NCBI GenBank assembly: GCA_903867225.1
Contig: CAIPQN010000012.1
Coordinates: forward strand, 20,909-84,908
DNA from: an uncultured Pseudomonadota bacterium
Lineage (GTDB): Bacteria; Pseudomonadota; Gammaproteobacteria; Methylococcales; Methylomonadaceae
DNA: 64,000 nt
Direction of reading: 5' to 3'
The position numbers and the translations under genes are program-made. Positions 47,687 through 56,614 of this stretch are shown in pieces (within the stretch, counting starts at the first letter, position 1; every line of letters starts with the position of its first letter). Under the pieces are notes generated by a model that was not told the origin of the DNA, did not search any database, and was given only the letters and a program-made list of their open reading frames with translations.

Positions 47687-49422
47687 TATGACAACTCCCG
47701 ATCCGTTGTAGTTCCAATCGCTACGCGCAATTTCATGTCGTGATGTGATTTTCCAGTTTCAATCATCGGATAAACATTTTCAGTTCTATCCGTCAAAATA
47801 TCTAAAAATACGGTTCTATCTTTCATAGCAAAGGCTTTTTCTAATGCAGGGCGAACATCTTCAGGTTTATCAATCCGAATTCCAACGTGTCCGTAGGCTT
47901 CCGCGAGTTTCACAAAATCAGGAATGGTTTCCATATAAGAATGTGAATAACGGCTTTCATACGAAAATTCTTGCCATTGACGAACCATGCCCAAATAATT
48001 GTTGTTCAAGTTAATAATTTTAATTGGCGTTTTGTATTGCAACGCGGTCGATAATTCTTGAATGCACATTTGAATACTGGCATCGCCCGTAACACAAGCT
48101 ACGTCAGCATCTGGGTGTGCGAGTTTTACACCAATCGCGGCTGGTAATCCAAATCCCATCGTGCCTAAGCCGCCTGAGTTTATCCAGCGACGTGGTTTGT
48201 CAAATGGGTAATACTGCGCCGCCCACATTTGATGTTGACCCACGTCTGATGTTACAAAGGCTTCACCGCGTGTCACTTCGTACATTTGCTCAATTACGAA
48301 TTGCGGTTTAATGGCTCGACTGTTACGGTCGAATTCTAGGCATTGAATGCTGCGCCATTGATTAACTTGTTGCCACCAAGATTCAGCCGCTTTTTTGTCG
48401 ATTTTATATTTTGCCTCTTTTAATCCATCGATTAATTGGCGAATTACCAATTTTACTTCGCCTACAATCGGCACTCCGACTTTAACGGTTTTAGAAATAG
48501 AAGCAGGGTCAATATCAACATGAATAATCTTTGCGTAAGGGCAGAATAAATCTAGTTTCCCTGTTACGCGATCATCAAAACGTGCGCCAATTGCCAAAAT
48601 TAAATCACTTTCGTGCATAGTCATGTTGGCTTCATAAGTACCGTGCATTCCCAACATTCCAATAAATTGTTTATCAGTAGAAGGAAATGCACCTAAACCC
48701 ATAAGCGTTTGTGTAACGGGGAAACCGAGTAAATGCGCCAATTCAATCAATTCTTGGCTGCCTTCGCCTAAAACAACGCCGCCGCCAGAATAAATTACTG
48801 GACGTTGTGCAGTTAAAAGTAATTCAATCGCTTTTTTGATTTGTCCTTTATTTCCCGTTGTTGCTGGGTGATATGAACGCATTTCGACTTTTTTAGGATA
48901 GCTGTAAGACACTTTTACATCAGGCGCGGTAATATCTTTTGGAATATCAATGACTACAGGACCAGGTCTGCCAGAAGTCGCAACGTAAAAGGCTTTTTTA
49001 ATGGTTTCTGCGATTTTTGTTACGTCTTTGACTAAAAAATTATGTTTTACGCACGGACGGGTAATTCCCACCATATCAACTTCTTGAAACGCATCGCTAC
49101 CAATAACAGCTGACGGTACTTGACCTGAGATGACCACCATCGGAATGGAATCCATATAAGCGGTTGCAATACCCGTTACAGCATTCGTTGCGCCTGGTCC
49201 AGAAGTCACAAGAACCACACCTGGTTTGCCTGTTGAGCGTGCGTAACCATCTGCTGCGTGTGTTGCACCTTGTTCGTGTCGAACTAAAATGTGTTTCACA
49301 TCATCTTGTTGGAAAATTGCATCGTATAAGTGCAAAACCGCACCGCCAGGATAACCAAAAATATACTCAACACCTTCGTCTTTAAGACTTTGAATTACAA
49401 TCTGTGCGCCGTTTAGCTCCAC
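47686..49422 (-). CDS. ilvB: Acetolactate synthase large (catalytic) subunit
   Basis: This is the thiamine-diphosphate enzyme that condenses pyruvate (or pyruvate and 2-ketobutyrate) as the first common step of branched-chain amino acid synthesis. The 578-residue protein has GAQIVIQSLKDEGVEYIFGYPGGAVL (with the catalytic Glu in HEQGATHAADGYAR), the FAD-binding domain, and the ThDP motif VTGDASIQMCIQELSTALQY...NLNNNYLGM. It starts with GTG at 49422 and GAGGGTG just upstream. It heads the operon ilvB-ilvH-orf112-ilvC. No attenuator leader or leader peptide was seen; the -10 box is about 50 bases upstream. Confidence 0.97.
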   Translation of the reverse strand: MELNGAQIVIQSLKDEGVEYIFGYPGGAVLHLYDAIFQQDDVKHILVRHEQGATHAADGYARSTGKPGVVLVTSGPGATNAVTGIATAYMDSIPMVVISGQVPSAVIGSDAFQEVDMVGITRPCVKHNFLVKDVTKIAETIKKAFYVATSGRPGPVVIDIPKDITAPDVKVSYSYPKKVEMRSYHPATTGNKGQIKKAIELLLTAQRPVIYSGGGVVLGEGSQELIELAHLLGFPVTQTLMGLGAFPSTDKQFIGMLGMHGTYEANMTMHESDLILAIGARFDDRVTGKLDLFCPYAKIIHVDIDPASISKTVKVGVPIVGEVKLVIRQLIDGLKEAKYKIDKKAAESWWQQVNQWRSIQCLEFDRNSRAIKPQFVIEQMYEVTRGEAFVTSDVGQHQMWAAQYYPFDKPRRWINSGGLGTMGFGLPAAIGVKLAHPDADVACVTGDASIQMCIQELSTALQYKTPIKIINLNNNYLGMVRQWQEFSYESRYSHSYMETIPDFVKLAEAYGHVGIRIDKPEDVRPALEKAFAMKDRTVFLDILTDRTENVYPMIETGKSHHDMKLRVAIGTTTDRELS

Positions 49423-49468
49423 ACTATCACCCTCAAAATAAACTGAAATATAACGTTTGTTGAGCGCA

Positions 49469-49474
49469 ATTATA
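49469..49474 (-). promoter_or_regulatory. -10 element of the ilvB operon (intergenic stretch 49423-49741)
   Basis: On the minus strand TATAAT lies 47 bases before the ilvB GTG. No good -35 is seen at 16-18 bases further up. The remaining intergenic stretch to 49741, shared with the divergent CheY-like gene, is AT-rich and shows no hairpin or leader-peptide attenuator. Confidence 0.45.
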
Positions 49475-49655
49475 GTAAATTCACACTAAAAATACTTCAC
49501 TTTTTCACCGTTCGGATATTGGTGTATAAATCCCCTAAAACGAATCACCCTTACCCAATTAAATTTAAGACACAACATTCACCAACGCCTTGGATAATAA
49601 GAAGTTACAAAAACACACACATCTATTTGATTTTAAATTATTTTTATAATAAAAA

Positions 49656-49684
49656 TGGTCTGATATAGTAAAAAGTTCTATAAT
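49656..49684 (+). promoter_or_regulatory. Candidate promoter of the orphan signalling cluster
   Basis: TATAAT (49679-49684) is preceded at 17 bases by TGGTCT (49656-49661), a weak -35. It is 57 bases upstream of the CheY-like ATG, which has a good purine-rich ribosome site (GGGAAGAGG). Confidence 0.4.
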
Positions 49685-49741
49685 AAACCGCATTTTTTAC
49701 GGGGTACGATTAAACAATTTAAAGGGAAGAGGTAACAGTTT

Positions 49742-50116
49742 ATGGCAAAAACAATTTTTCTCATCGATGATTCAGGCGCGATGTTAATGAGCTTGAGAGA
49801 TAATTTAGAATTTTCAGGTTTTAACGTCGAAACCGCTGAAAATGGTGTAAAAGCAATAGAAAAATTAATGGCTGGCTTAAATCCAGACTTAATTATTACC
49901 GACATAAATATGCCGAACATGGATGGGATTGAGCTAATCAAAAAAGTTCGAGCTTTACCTAATTTCCGATTTGTTCCTATTCTGACGTTGACAACAGAAG
50001 CAAATCAACACAAACGGGAAGAAGGAAAACAAGCTGGTGCAACTGGCTGGTTGGTGAAACCAATAAAAATTGGAGATTTGCTGAAAATAATTAAACAAGT
50101 TTTGCCTGGGGTTTGA
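49742..50116 (+). CDS. CheY-like single-domain response regulator
   Basis: This is a 124-residue receiver domain with no output domain. It has the acidic pair FLIDDSG, the phosphoacceptor Asp54 in ITDINMPNMDG, the Thr in LTLTTEA and the Lys in WLVKPIKIGDL. The form is that of chemotaxis-type CheY proteins (PilG/CheY-like) that act by binding partner proteins. It is the first of four consecutive plus-strand signalling genes (gap of 6 bases to the MCP-like gene). No CheA, CheW, CheR or CheB is in the window, so its phosphate donor is probably the hybrid kinase two genes down or a remote CheA. Confidence 0.92.
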   Translation: MAKTIFLIDDSGAMLMSLRDNLEFSGFNVETAENGVKAIEKLMAGLNPDLIITDINMPNMDGIELIKKVRALPNFRFVPILTLTTEANQHKREEGKQAGATGWLVKPIKIGDLLKIIKQVLPGV

Positions 50117-50122
50117 AGCATT

Positions 50123-51745
50123 ATGACTACTCAATCGCAAAATAACACTCATGTTCAACGTAGTACAAAACTTATCGTTTTTTTAGTAAGTTTAATGTCG
50201 GTGTTTGTGCCAGTGAGTGTAGTTATATTACTTAGTCCGTATTTTGAAATTCAGTTAAATAATCAAAAGGAAATCTTATTTTTGGTTTTAGCCATAATAG
50301 TAGCATTGGGTATGCAATGGTCTCTATTAAAAATAATTCCTGCAAAACGAGAAATTCTGTCGCCAGAAGAACAGGTTCACGCTACGAATGAAAAGTTGCG
50401 TTATATTTTTAACGTAATTACTCGCCATATTGAAAACGCCACTGAATTTAAAAATGAAGGCGTGAACATTATTGAAAATCCAACAGATAAACTTGCCGCT
50501 ATTTTAGTACAGCGTTCGGAAACGATTGCTGATTCTGTACAAACATTAATTAGCACGTTGCAATTTGGTAGCCATGATACCCTCGAAAATATCAAACAAT
50601 CACTCACACCGTTAATCGACCAAACACTTGATGCAATTTCACAGTATTTAACCGTGAGTGAAAACATAGAAAATCATTTGTGTAATCAAATTAGTACCAC
50701 CCAGAAATTATTAATAAATTTACGCAGTGAATTGGCAGCGTTCGTATTAAATCAATCTCAGCAAAAAACACCGCCAAATTTATCAACGGGAATCATTGAA
50801 ACAGCCGAACTTATTGATATTTATTTGAAAATTGAAGAAGCTATTGACCAACAACTAGCAGTAGTAGCAAATGATACAAATGAAGCGGGCATGACTTTAG
50901 TGACGAATATGAGTACGTTGAGAGATAGCGCAACAGGGCTAGTACATTATATTAGCGAATCGTTGTCGCAAATTTCTGGAATGGAAAATGAAGTAAATGA
51001 TTGTGTACAATTTATTGTAAATACGGGGCATTTTATTAAAGATATTCCCAGTAAAATTCAAGCCGATATTCAGTCAATTCAAAAAGCTAGTAGCGTGATT
51101 GATAGTTTAGGTTATTTGGTAGATAGCATTAAAGATATTGGTTTTCAAACAGATATTCTTGCCGTAAATGCCGCGATTCAAGCATCTCATGCCGGTGAAG
51201 CGGGATTAGGATTTAAAATTGTCGCGGACGAAGTTCGTAAACTTGCCTTGAATTCAAGTAAAGCGGCTGAACTAATTGAATCTGGTTTAAATACGGCTCG
51301 TCAAACAATTCATGAAGGCTTGAAATTCAAGTTTTTAGATGAAATTATGGTGCAGATGGACGAAGCTGCAAACATAATGGATGCAGTCAAAAGATTAGAC
51401 GCTAGCCATGAAGATATGCGAATTTATTACGGAATGTTGTTTTCTGCTATCAATCAAAACAATCTTAAATTAGCAAATGATATTTCTGATATTTTGGATA
51501 GTATTCAGTATCAAGATATTGTGCGACAAAGAATAGAACGAATTCAGTTCGTTATGCAGCAACGGAACGAATTATTGCAACAGTTTATCGCAGAATTAGA
51601 AAGTAGTGGAGGGCAAATGACAGATGATTTTAATATTAAAATGAATACTATTTTAAACGAATATTCCATTTCAGAATCCAGTCATCACAGTAGTTTAAGT
51701 CTGAATAATGGTGGAACTCAGTCGCCTCAATTTGAACTTTTTTAG
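50123..51745 (+). CDS. Membrane methyl-accepting-chemotaxis-like protein lacking a periplasmic sensor
   Basis: This 540-residue protein has two N-terminal membrane helices (about 17-39 and 50-69) joined by only about 10 residues, so almost nothing faces the periplasm. A long cytoplasmic coiled coil includes the MCP signalling hairpin tip (about 336-376: KDIGFQTDILAVNAAIQASHAGEAGLGFKIVADEVRKLAL). This tip normally contacts CheA and CheW. Near the C-terminus, ILDSIQYQDIVRQRIERIQFV matches the 'FQD..RQ.I' pattern found in a group of atypical MCPs and CheZ-like proteins. It would have to sense an internal or membrane signal. A partner CheA must be elsewhere if it works in chemotaxis. Confidence 0.88.
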   Translation: MTTQSQNNTHVQRSTKLIVFLVSLMSVFVPVSVVILLSPYFEIQLNNQKEILFLVLAIIVALGMQWSLLKIIPAKREILSPEEQVHATNEKLRYIFNVITRHIENATEFKNEGVNIIENPTDKLAAILVQRSETIADSVQTLISTLQFGSHDTLENIKQSLTPLIDQTLDAISQYLTVSENIENHLCNQISTTQKLLINLRSELAAFVLNQSQQKTPPNLSTGIIETAELIDIYLKIEEAIDQQLAVVANDTNEAGMTLVTNMSTLRDSATGLVHYISESLSQISGMENEVNDCVQFIVNTGHFIKDIPSKIQADIQSIQKASSVIDSLGYLVDSIKDIGFQTDILAVNAAIQASHAGEAGLGFKIVADEVRKLALNSSKAAELIESGLNTARQTIHEGLKFKFLDEIMVQMDEAANIMDAVKRLDASHEDMRIYYGMLFSAINQNNLKLANDISDILDSIQYQDIVRQRIERIQFVMQQRNELLQQFIAELESSGGQMTDDFNIKMNTILNEYSISESSHHSSLSLNNGGTQSPQFELF

Positions 51746-51791
51746 TATGAAAGCACTTTTATTTTAGGTTGTTTTTAACAAATGGTTAAAC

Positions 51792-53516
51792 ATGAACTCT
51801 CAATCAATTCAGATAAATAATGATGCCGATTATCACGCCGCATTAGAGGCAATTAGCAAATATCAAACGCAAAAATTATCAAATGAAATTGCAGGATCAA
51901 GATCGTATCAATCGACAACAACCTATGTAGAGAAGTTTTTAGCCATTGAAAACACAATCAGTGTCAGTGAAACAACAATCGACGGCACGATTATTAGTGT
52001 AAATGATTGTTTTATTAAACTTTCTGGGTATTCAAGATCAGAATTGATAGGTAATAGTCACCGTATTTTAAAGTCAGGCGTTCATCCAAAAAGCTTTTAT
52101 GAAAAAATGAAAAAATGCCTTTGGGACGGTAAAAAATGGAGCGGTGAAGTTTGTGATCGAGCAAAAAATGGCACAATTTTTTGGGTGCATTCTGTTATTT
52201 TTCCAGTGATTGATTTTGAAACGAAAGAAATCAAAAGTTACTTGTGCATCATGCACGATATTACGGAAAGAAAGCGTATTGAAAATTTGCAAGCAAAATC
52301 TCAATATCAACTGATACAACTACAAAAAATGGATAGTATTGGAAAAATGACCAGTGGTATAGCTCATGATTTCAATAACATTGTGACTGTTATTTTAGGT
52401 TTTTCTCGAGTCGGACTGACATTTTGCCATAAACAAAATTTTGAAAAATTACTTCCATGTTTAGAACAAATTCAACTTGCCTCGAATCGAGCTGCTGATT
52501 TAGTAAATAAAATGCTGATGTTTTGTAGCGAAAACATTACCAAGGCAATAAAGCCAATTGACCCGTCTGGAATTGTCGAAGAAGTTACAAAAATTAGTCA
52601 CATGTTACGCGCGGGTATCTCAACAGAAGTTTCAATTACTTTAGTGAATTCGCTTAATGACAAATCGGCTTCAATTCTCATCGACCCGACCGAATTACAT
52701 CAAATTTTAACTAATTTAATGGTTAATGCTTATGATGCGATTGATGCTTCTAATCGTCAAAACAGCATAATTTCTATAAGTGTATTTTCTGATTTTGTAG
52801 AAGAAAACTTATTTTGCACAAGTTGTGGTAAAAAAATAGAAGGGGATTTTATTACAATTAGTGTGAGTGATACTGGAATGGGGATTTCTCCACAAGAACT
52901 TGACGATATTTTTGATCCCTTTTTCACCACCAAAGAAATTGGAAATGGAACGGGGTTAGGTTTGTCTGTTGTGAGTGGAATTATTCATAATGAAGACGGA
53001 CACATCGTAGTTGAATCTGTTTTAGATGCTGGAACTACTTTTTATTTATTATTCCCTGCTGTTTATAAAAATGCCAATGATGACGACGATATAGCTGATT
53101 TAAATCACGAATTAAATGAAACCTATCCGCAATCGAAATTTAAAATTTGTGTTGTAGATGACGAAGAAGGTATTTGTTTATTGCTTGATGAAGATTTAAC
53201 AAGTTTAGGTCACGATGTTAAAACATTTTCCGATAGCCTAAAGGCAAAAGCATTTTTTAACGAAAATCCAGATTATTTTGACGTAATAATTACAGACTAC
53301 ACGATGCCAAACTTAACTGGATTGGATTTAGCAAATTTTATGTTATCGATTCGCCCAGAATTACCGATTTTGATTTGTACTGGTTATAGCGGTAAATTAA
53401 AATCATCTGATGATTTGCCAAAAGGCAATACGTTTTTAATCAAAAAACCTCTTGATATTCAAATAATTAACGAAACGATAAAAAAAATTTCTAACACAAA
53501 AAAATTCAACAATTAA
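51792..53516 (+). CDS. PAS-domain hybrid sensor histidine kinase with C-terminal receiver
   Basis: This 574-residue soluble kinase has PAS/PAC at about 52-163 (ISVSETTIDGTIISVNDCFIKLSGYSRSEL; HDITERKR), then HisKA with phosphoacceptor His192 in GIAHDFNNIV. An ATPase domain follows, with N-box NLMVNAYDA, DTGMGI and GTGLGLSVVSGI. A receiver domain (about 450-570) carries Asp502 in ITDYTMPN and Lys in IKKPLD. A CxxC pair (Cys342, Cys345; FCTSCGKKIEG) is inserted in the ATPase domain, as in a subgroup of related kinases, and may bind metal or respond to redox state. It is 46 bases after the MCP-like gene and 13 bases before another receiver. Confidence 0.92.
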   Translation: MNSQSIQINNDADYHAALEAISKYQTQKLSNEIAGSRSYQSTTTYVEKFLAIENTISVSETTIDGTIISVNDCFIKLSGYSRSELIGNSHRILKSGVHPKSFYEKMKKCLWDGKKWSGEVCDRAKNGTIFWVHSVIFPVIDFETKEIKSYLCIMHDITERKRIENLQAKSQYQLIQLQKMDSIGKMTSGIAHDFNNIVTVILGFSRVGLTFCHKQNFEKLLPCLEQIQLASNRAADLVNKMLMFCSENITKAIKPIDPSGIVEEVTKISHMLRAGISTEVSITLVNSLNDKSASILIDPTELHQILTNLMVNAYDAIDASNRQNSIISISVFSDFVEENLFCTSCGKKIEGDFITISVSDTGMGISPQELDDIFDPFFTTKEIGNGTGLGLSVVSGIIHNEDGHIVVESVLDAGTTFYLLFPAVYKNANDDDDIADLNHELNETYPQSKFKICVVDDEEGICLLLDEDLTSLGHDVKTFSDSLKAKAFFNENPDYFDVIITDYTMPNLTGLDLANFMLSIRPELPILICTGYSGKLKSSDDLPKGNTFLIKKPLDIQIINETIKKISNTKKFNN

Positions 53517-53529
53517 TAAAGGGATAAAA

Positions 53530-53943
53530 ATGGCACACATTTTAATTATTGATGATGACGTACAAATTCGAGATTTAATTTCACTTGTTCTTTCAATGGA
53601 TGATCATACAGTGGTTGCAGCCGCCGATGGTTCAGAAGCGTTAAAATTATTTGCTCATCCGCGTGCTAAATTTGATTTGGTTATCACAGATATTCTTATG
53701 CCAAATAAAGATGGTATTGAAACCATTATTGAGTTGACCTCAGTTCAGAAAAAACAAACTCTCGTTCCAATTGTAGCTATGTCGGGGGGGCGAGGAACAC
53801 GCTTAACAAGCGAATTTAATTTGGGTACAGCTCAAGCGATTGCAAAAGTTCATATTCTTAAAAAACCATTTTCTCGTGACGAGTTGTTGGAAATTGTAAA
53901 TGTTGCGCTAAATTTAGATAGTTCTTGCAAGCCAGTAAGTTAA
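53530..53943 (+). CDS. Single-domain response regulator
   Basis: This 137-residue receiver has acidic residues in LIIDDDVQ, phosphoacceptor Asp54 in VITDILMPNKDG, a Ser in AMSGGRG and Lys in ILKKPFSRDEL. No DNA-binding or enzymatic output domain is present. It follows the hybrid kinase after 13 bases and is probably the final acceptor in a phosphorelay from it. About 320 bases of noncoding sequence follow before nrdA. Confidence 0.92.
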   Translation: MAHILIIDDDVQIRDLISLVLSMDDHTVVAAADGSEALKLFAHPRAKFDLVITDILMPNKDGIETIIELTSVQKKQTLVPIVAMSGGRGTRLTSEFNLGTAQAIAKVHILKKPFSRDELLEIVNVALNLDSSCKPVS

Positions 53944-54263
53944 TTGTTGGTGCATAACTCCAAACCCTTGTAGTTGAAAAAAGCAGATAATAAATTTCGC
54001 ATAATGTATATTATGTTAAATAAATAATATCAAACCATTAAATGCCACCACTCACCGATTTCAAAAATTCCAACTCGTTGATTTTCATTATTGCCGAAAA
54101 TTAAAATCATGAAATCCTACATCTTGTGATTATTTTAAATATACAATCTCATGTATTGCGATAAATGGCTTTTTAACATTAATCCCCGCAACGCCTCAAA
54201 ATGCGCGAAATCACCCCTCTATTCCGCTTCAAATTAAAAATCTTTAAACCAAGGTAATTCAAA
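53944..54263. other. Noncoding region upstream of nrdA with a 16-base dyad
   Basis: This 320-base stretch has no plausible ORF. The clearest structure is CATAAT-N4-ATTATG (54000-54015), which could be a regulator site for nrdA. I could not match the NrdR-box consensus to it convincingly. A purine-rich ribosome site (AAGG) lies about 10 bases before the nrdA ATG. No terminator of the preceding signalling cluster could be found. Confidence 0.4.
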
Positions 54264-56504
54264 ATGATTGTAGTCAAACGAAATGGCGAAACCCAAAAAA
54301 TTGTTATTGCAAAAATTCACAAAGCTGTCGAATGGGCGTGTCAAGGTTTAGACGTTTCTTTATCCGAAATCGAAACCAACGCTCATATTCAATTTTTTGA
54401 TGGCATTAAAACGGCACAAATTCATACCGCCATCGTCAATAGTGCCGCAAGTTTGATTGATGTTGGTAAAACTGATTATGAATTTGCCGCTGCTCGTTTA
54501 CTATTGCAGCAAATTTATAAAGAAGTAACACAAGATACAGTTTATCCAACATTATCAACTTATATTTCAAACGCGATTTCGTTAGAAAAACTCAAGCCTG
54601 AAATGCAATCCTTTGATTTGGAAGCCTTAAATTCCGCAATTGATACTTCACGCGATGATTTATTTAAGTATTTAGGAATGCAAACTGTTTATGATCGCTA
54701 TTTATTGCGAGATGAAAACCAAAAACTCATTGAAATGCCGCAACATTTTTGGATGCGTGTCGCAATGGGAATTGCATTAAATGAAACGCCTGAAACTCGT
54801 ACAAATTGGGCGATTGAATTTTATAACGTGTTATCCAAATTTGAATTTGTCAGTTCAACCCCTACACTTTTCAATTCTGGAACACAATTTTCGCAAATGA
54901 GTTCATGTTTTGTTACGACAACTGATGATTCCATTTGGGAAGAACAAGAAGGTGTAAATTTCGGCAAAGGTATTTTTGCGACAATGACCGAATGCGCGTT
55001 GTACTCAAAATTTGCTGGCGGTATCGGCACAGATTGGACACGAGTTCGACCCGCTGGAGCAGGAATTGGTAGCACACACGGAATGTCATCAGGCGTTGTC
55101 CCCTATTTAAAAGTTTTCAATGATACCGCTGTTTCTGTGAATCAAGGTGGCAAAAGAAACGGAAGTTTTGCTGCCTATTTAGAACCGTGGCACGGTGATA
55201 TTGAACGCTTTATTAACTTAAAAAAACCGCAAGGTGATGAGCGTTTAAGAGCGCGTGAAATTTTCCCGTATATTTGGGCTAATGATTTATTTATGAAACG
55301 CGTCAAAGCCCGCGACAAATGGTCATTGTTTTGTTCACATAAAAATTCTGAACTTTGCGAAACTTATGGCGAAGAATTTGAACGTGTTTATTTGGCAGCA
55401 GAAGAACGCGGCGATGCGATTAAAGTTATTGACGCAATGGAGTTATGGAAAGGCATTATCACCGCATTAGTCGAATCAGGTGCGCCACTAATCACATTTA
55501 AAGACGAACATAATCGCCGTAATCCACAAAATCACGTTGGTGTTATTCGTAGTTCAAATTTATGCAGTGAAATTAGTTTGAATACCAGTGACGACGAAAG
55601 TGCTGTGTGTAATTTAGGTTCAATCAACGTTTCTGTTTGTACACAAGCTGATTTTTCGCGTGTGATTCCGATTGCGATGCGAATGTTAGACAATGTTATT
55701 GATTTGAATTTTTATCCAACAGAAAAGGCTCGTCGTTCAAATTTAAAACATCGTCCCGTTGGTTTAGGCTTGATGGGGTGGACAGATTATATTATTTCAC
55801 AAGGTATCGATTGGGAATCAGATGAGCATTTGCGTTTAACCGATTTTATTTTTGAAGATTTTTCATATTGGGCAATTAAATCATCCATGGAAATTGCTAA
55901 AGAAAAAGGACATTACTCAAGTTACGAAGGCTCAAAATGGTCACACGGTATTTTGCCGATTGATACGGCGCGTGAATTACCTGATGAATGGCGACATGGA
56001 AGCCGTGATGCTGCTGAATGGAACATTCTCCGCAATGAAATTAAACAATACGGCATGAGAAACTCAAACTGTATGGCAATCGCGCCAACAGCAACCATTG
56101 CAAATATCGTTGGTACAACACCTTGCATCGAACCGATTTACAAACAGGTTTTTGTCAAAGAAAACAAGTCGGGAAAATTCAAAGTTGTTGATCCCGCAAT
56201 GCGTCACAATCGCCCTGAGCTTTGCAAAACAGCATTTGAGATAAATCAAGAATGGCTAATCAAAGCAGCGGCGGTTCGTCAAAAATATATTGATCAATCA
56301 CAATCGGTCAATTTGTTTAAAAAAGCGAATGTGAAAGGCAACGTGATTTCAGATTGGTATTTTTTAGCGTGGGAGTTGGGTTTGAAATCGACTTATTATT
56401 TGAAACAGCAAATTTTTGAATTGTCTTACGAAGAAGTCATTAAACAAGATGAATCCCCTGCCCTTTGCTCAATTGATAATCCTGATTGTGAATCTTGCCA
56501 ATAA
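54264..56504 (+). CDS. nrdA: Class Ia ribonucleoside-diphosphate reductase, alpha subunit
   Basis: NrdA reduces ribonucleotides to deoxyribonucleotides together with the NrdB radical subunit. The 746-residue protein begins with an ATP-cone (about 1-95) for dATP/ATP control of overall activity. The active-site cysteines are Cys215 (SSCFV) and Cys449 (VCNLGS), with the N432-x-C434-x-E436 motif in SSNLCSEISL for thiyl-radical chemistry. The C-terminus ends in CSIDNPDCESCQ, cysteines that shuttle electrons from thioredoxin or glutaredoxin. No nrdB follows, as mutS is next, so the beta subunit is encoded elsewhere. A long noncoding region precedes it. Confidence 0.95.
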   Translation: MIVVKRNGETQKIVIAKIHKAVEWACQGLDVSLSEIETNAHIQFFDGIKTAQIHTAIVNSAASLIDVGKTDYEFAAARLLLQQIYKEVTQDTVYPTLSTYISNAISLEKLKPEMQSFDLEALNSAIDTSRDDLFKYLGMQTVYDRYLLRDENQKLIEMPQHFWMRVAMGIALNETPETRTNWAIEFYNVLSKFEFVSSTPTLFNSGTQFSQMSSCFVTTTDDSIWEEQEGVNFGKGIFATMTECALYSKFAGGIGTDWTRVRPAGAGIGSTHGMSSGVVPYLKVFNDTAVSVNQGGKRNGSFAAYLEPWHGDIERFINLKKPQGDERLRAREIFPYIWANDLFMKRVKARDKWSLFCSHKNSELCETYGEEFERVYLAAEERGDAIKVIDAMELWKGIITALVESGAPLITFKDEHNRRNPQNHVGVIRSSNLCSEISLNTSDDESAVCNLGSINVSVCTQADFSRVIPIAMRMLDNVIDLNFYPTEKARRSNLKHRPVGLGLMGWTDYIISQGIDWESDEHLRLTDFIFEDFSYWAIKSSMEIAKEKGHYSSYEGSKWSHGILPIDTARELPDEWRHGSRDAAEWNILRNEIKQYGMRNSNCMAIAPTATIANIVGTTPCIEPIYKQVFVKENKSGKFKVVDPAMRHNRPELCKTAFEINQEWLIKAAAVRQKYIDQSQSVNLFKKANVKGNVISDWYFLAWELGLKSTYYLKQQIFELSYEEVIKQDESPALCSIDNPDCESCQ

Positions 56505-56525
56505 TTGATAAATCATAAATTTGTG

Positions 56526-56557
56526 GCGATAACGGTGTGATTTTTAGCCGTTATCGC
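56526..56557. repeat. Inverted repeat between nrdA and mutS
   Basis: A perfect 10-bp stem (GCGATAACGG / CCGTTATCGC) encloses a 12-base loop. No T-run follows on either strand, so it is not a standard terminator. It could be a folded RNA element, a processing site or a protein-binding dyad between the two genes. Confidence 0.6.
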
Positions 56558-56614
56558 AATAACTGTGAAAAAAAGCGAAAATACTCGCCACAGAAAATTT
56601 ATCAAACCAAATTT

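Noticed and set aside
49423..49741. Attenuator or leader peptide for the ilv operon
   Set aside because: No leader ORF rich in Val/Leu/Ile and no terminator hairpin is visible; the -10 box is close to the ilvB start.
54000..54015. CATAAT-N4-ATTATG as an NrdR box for nrdA
   Set aside because: It does not fit the NrdR consensus and no second box at the usual spacing was found; kept only as a dyad.
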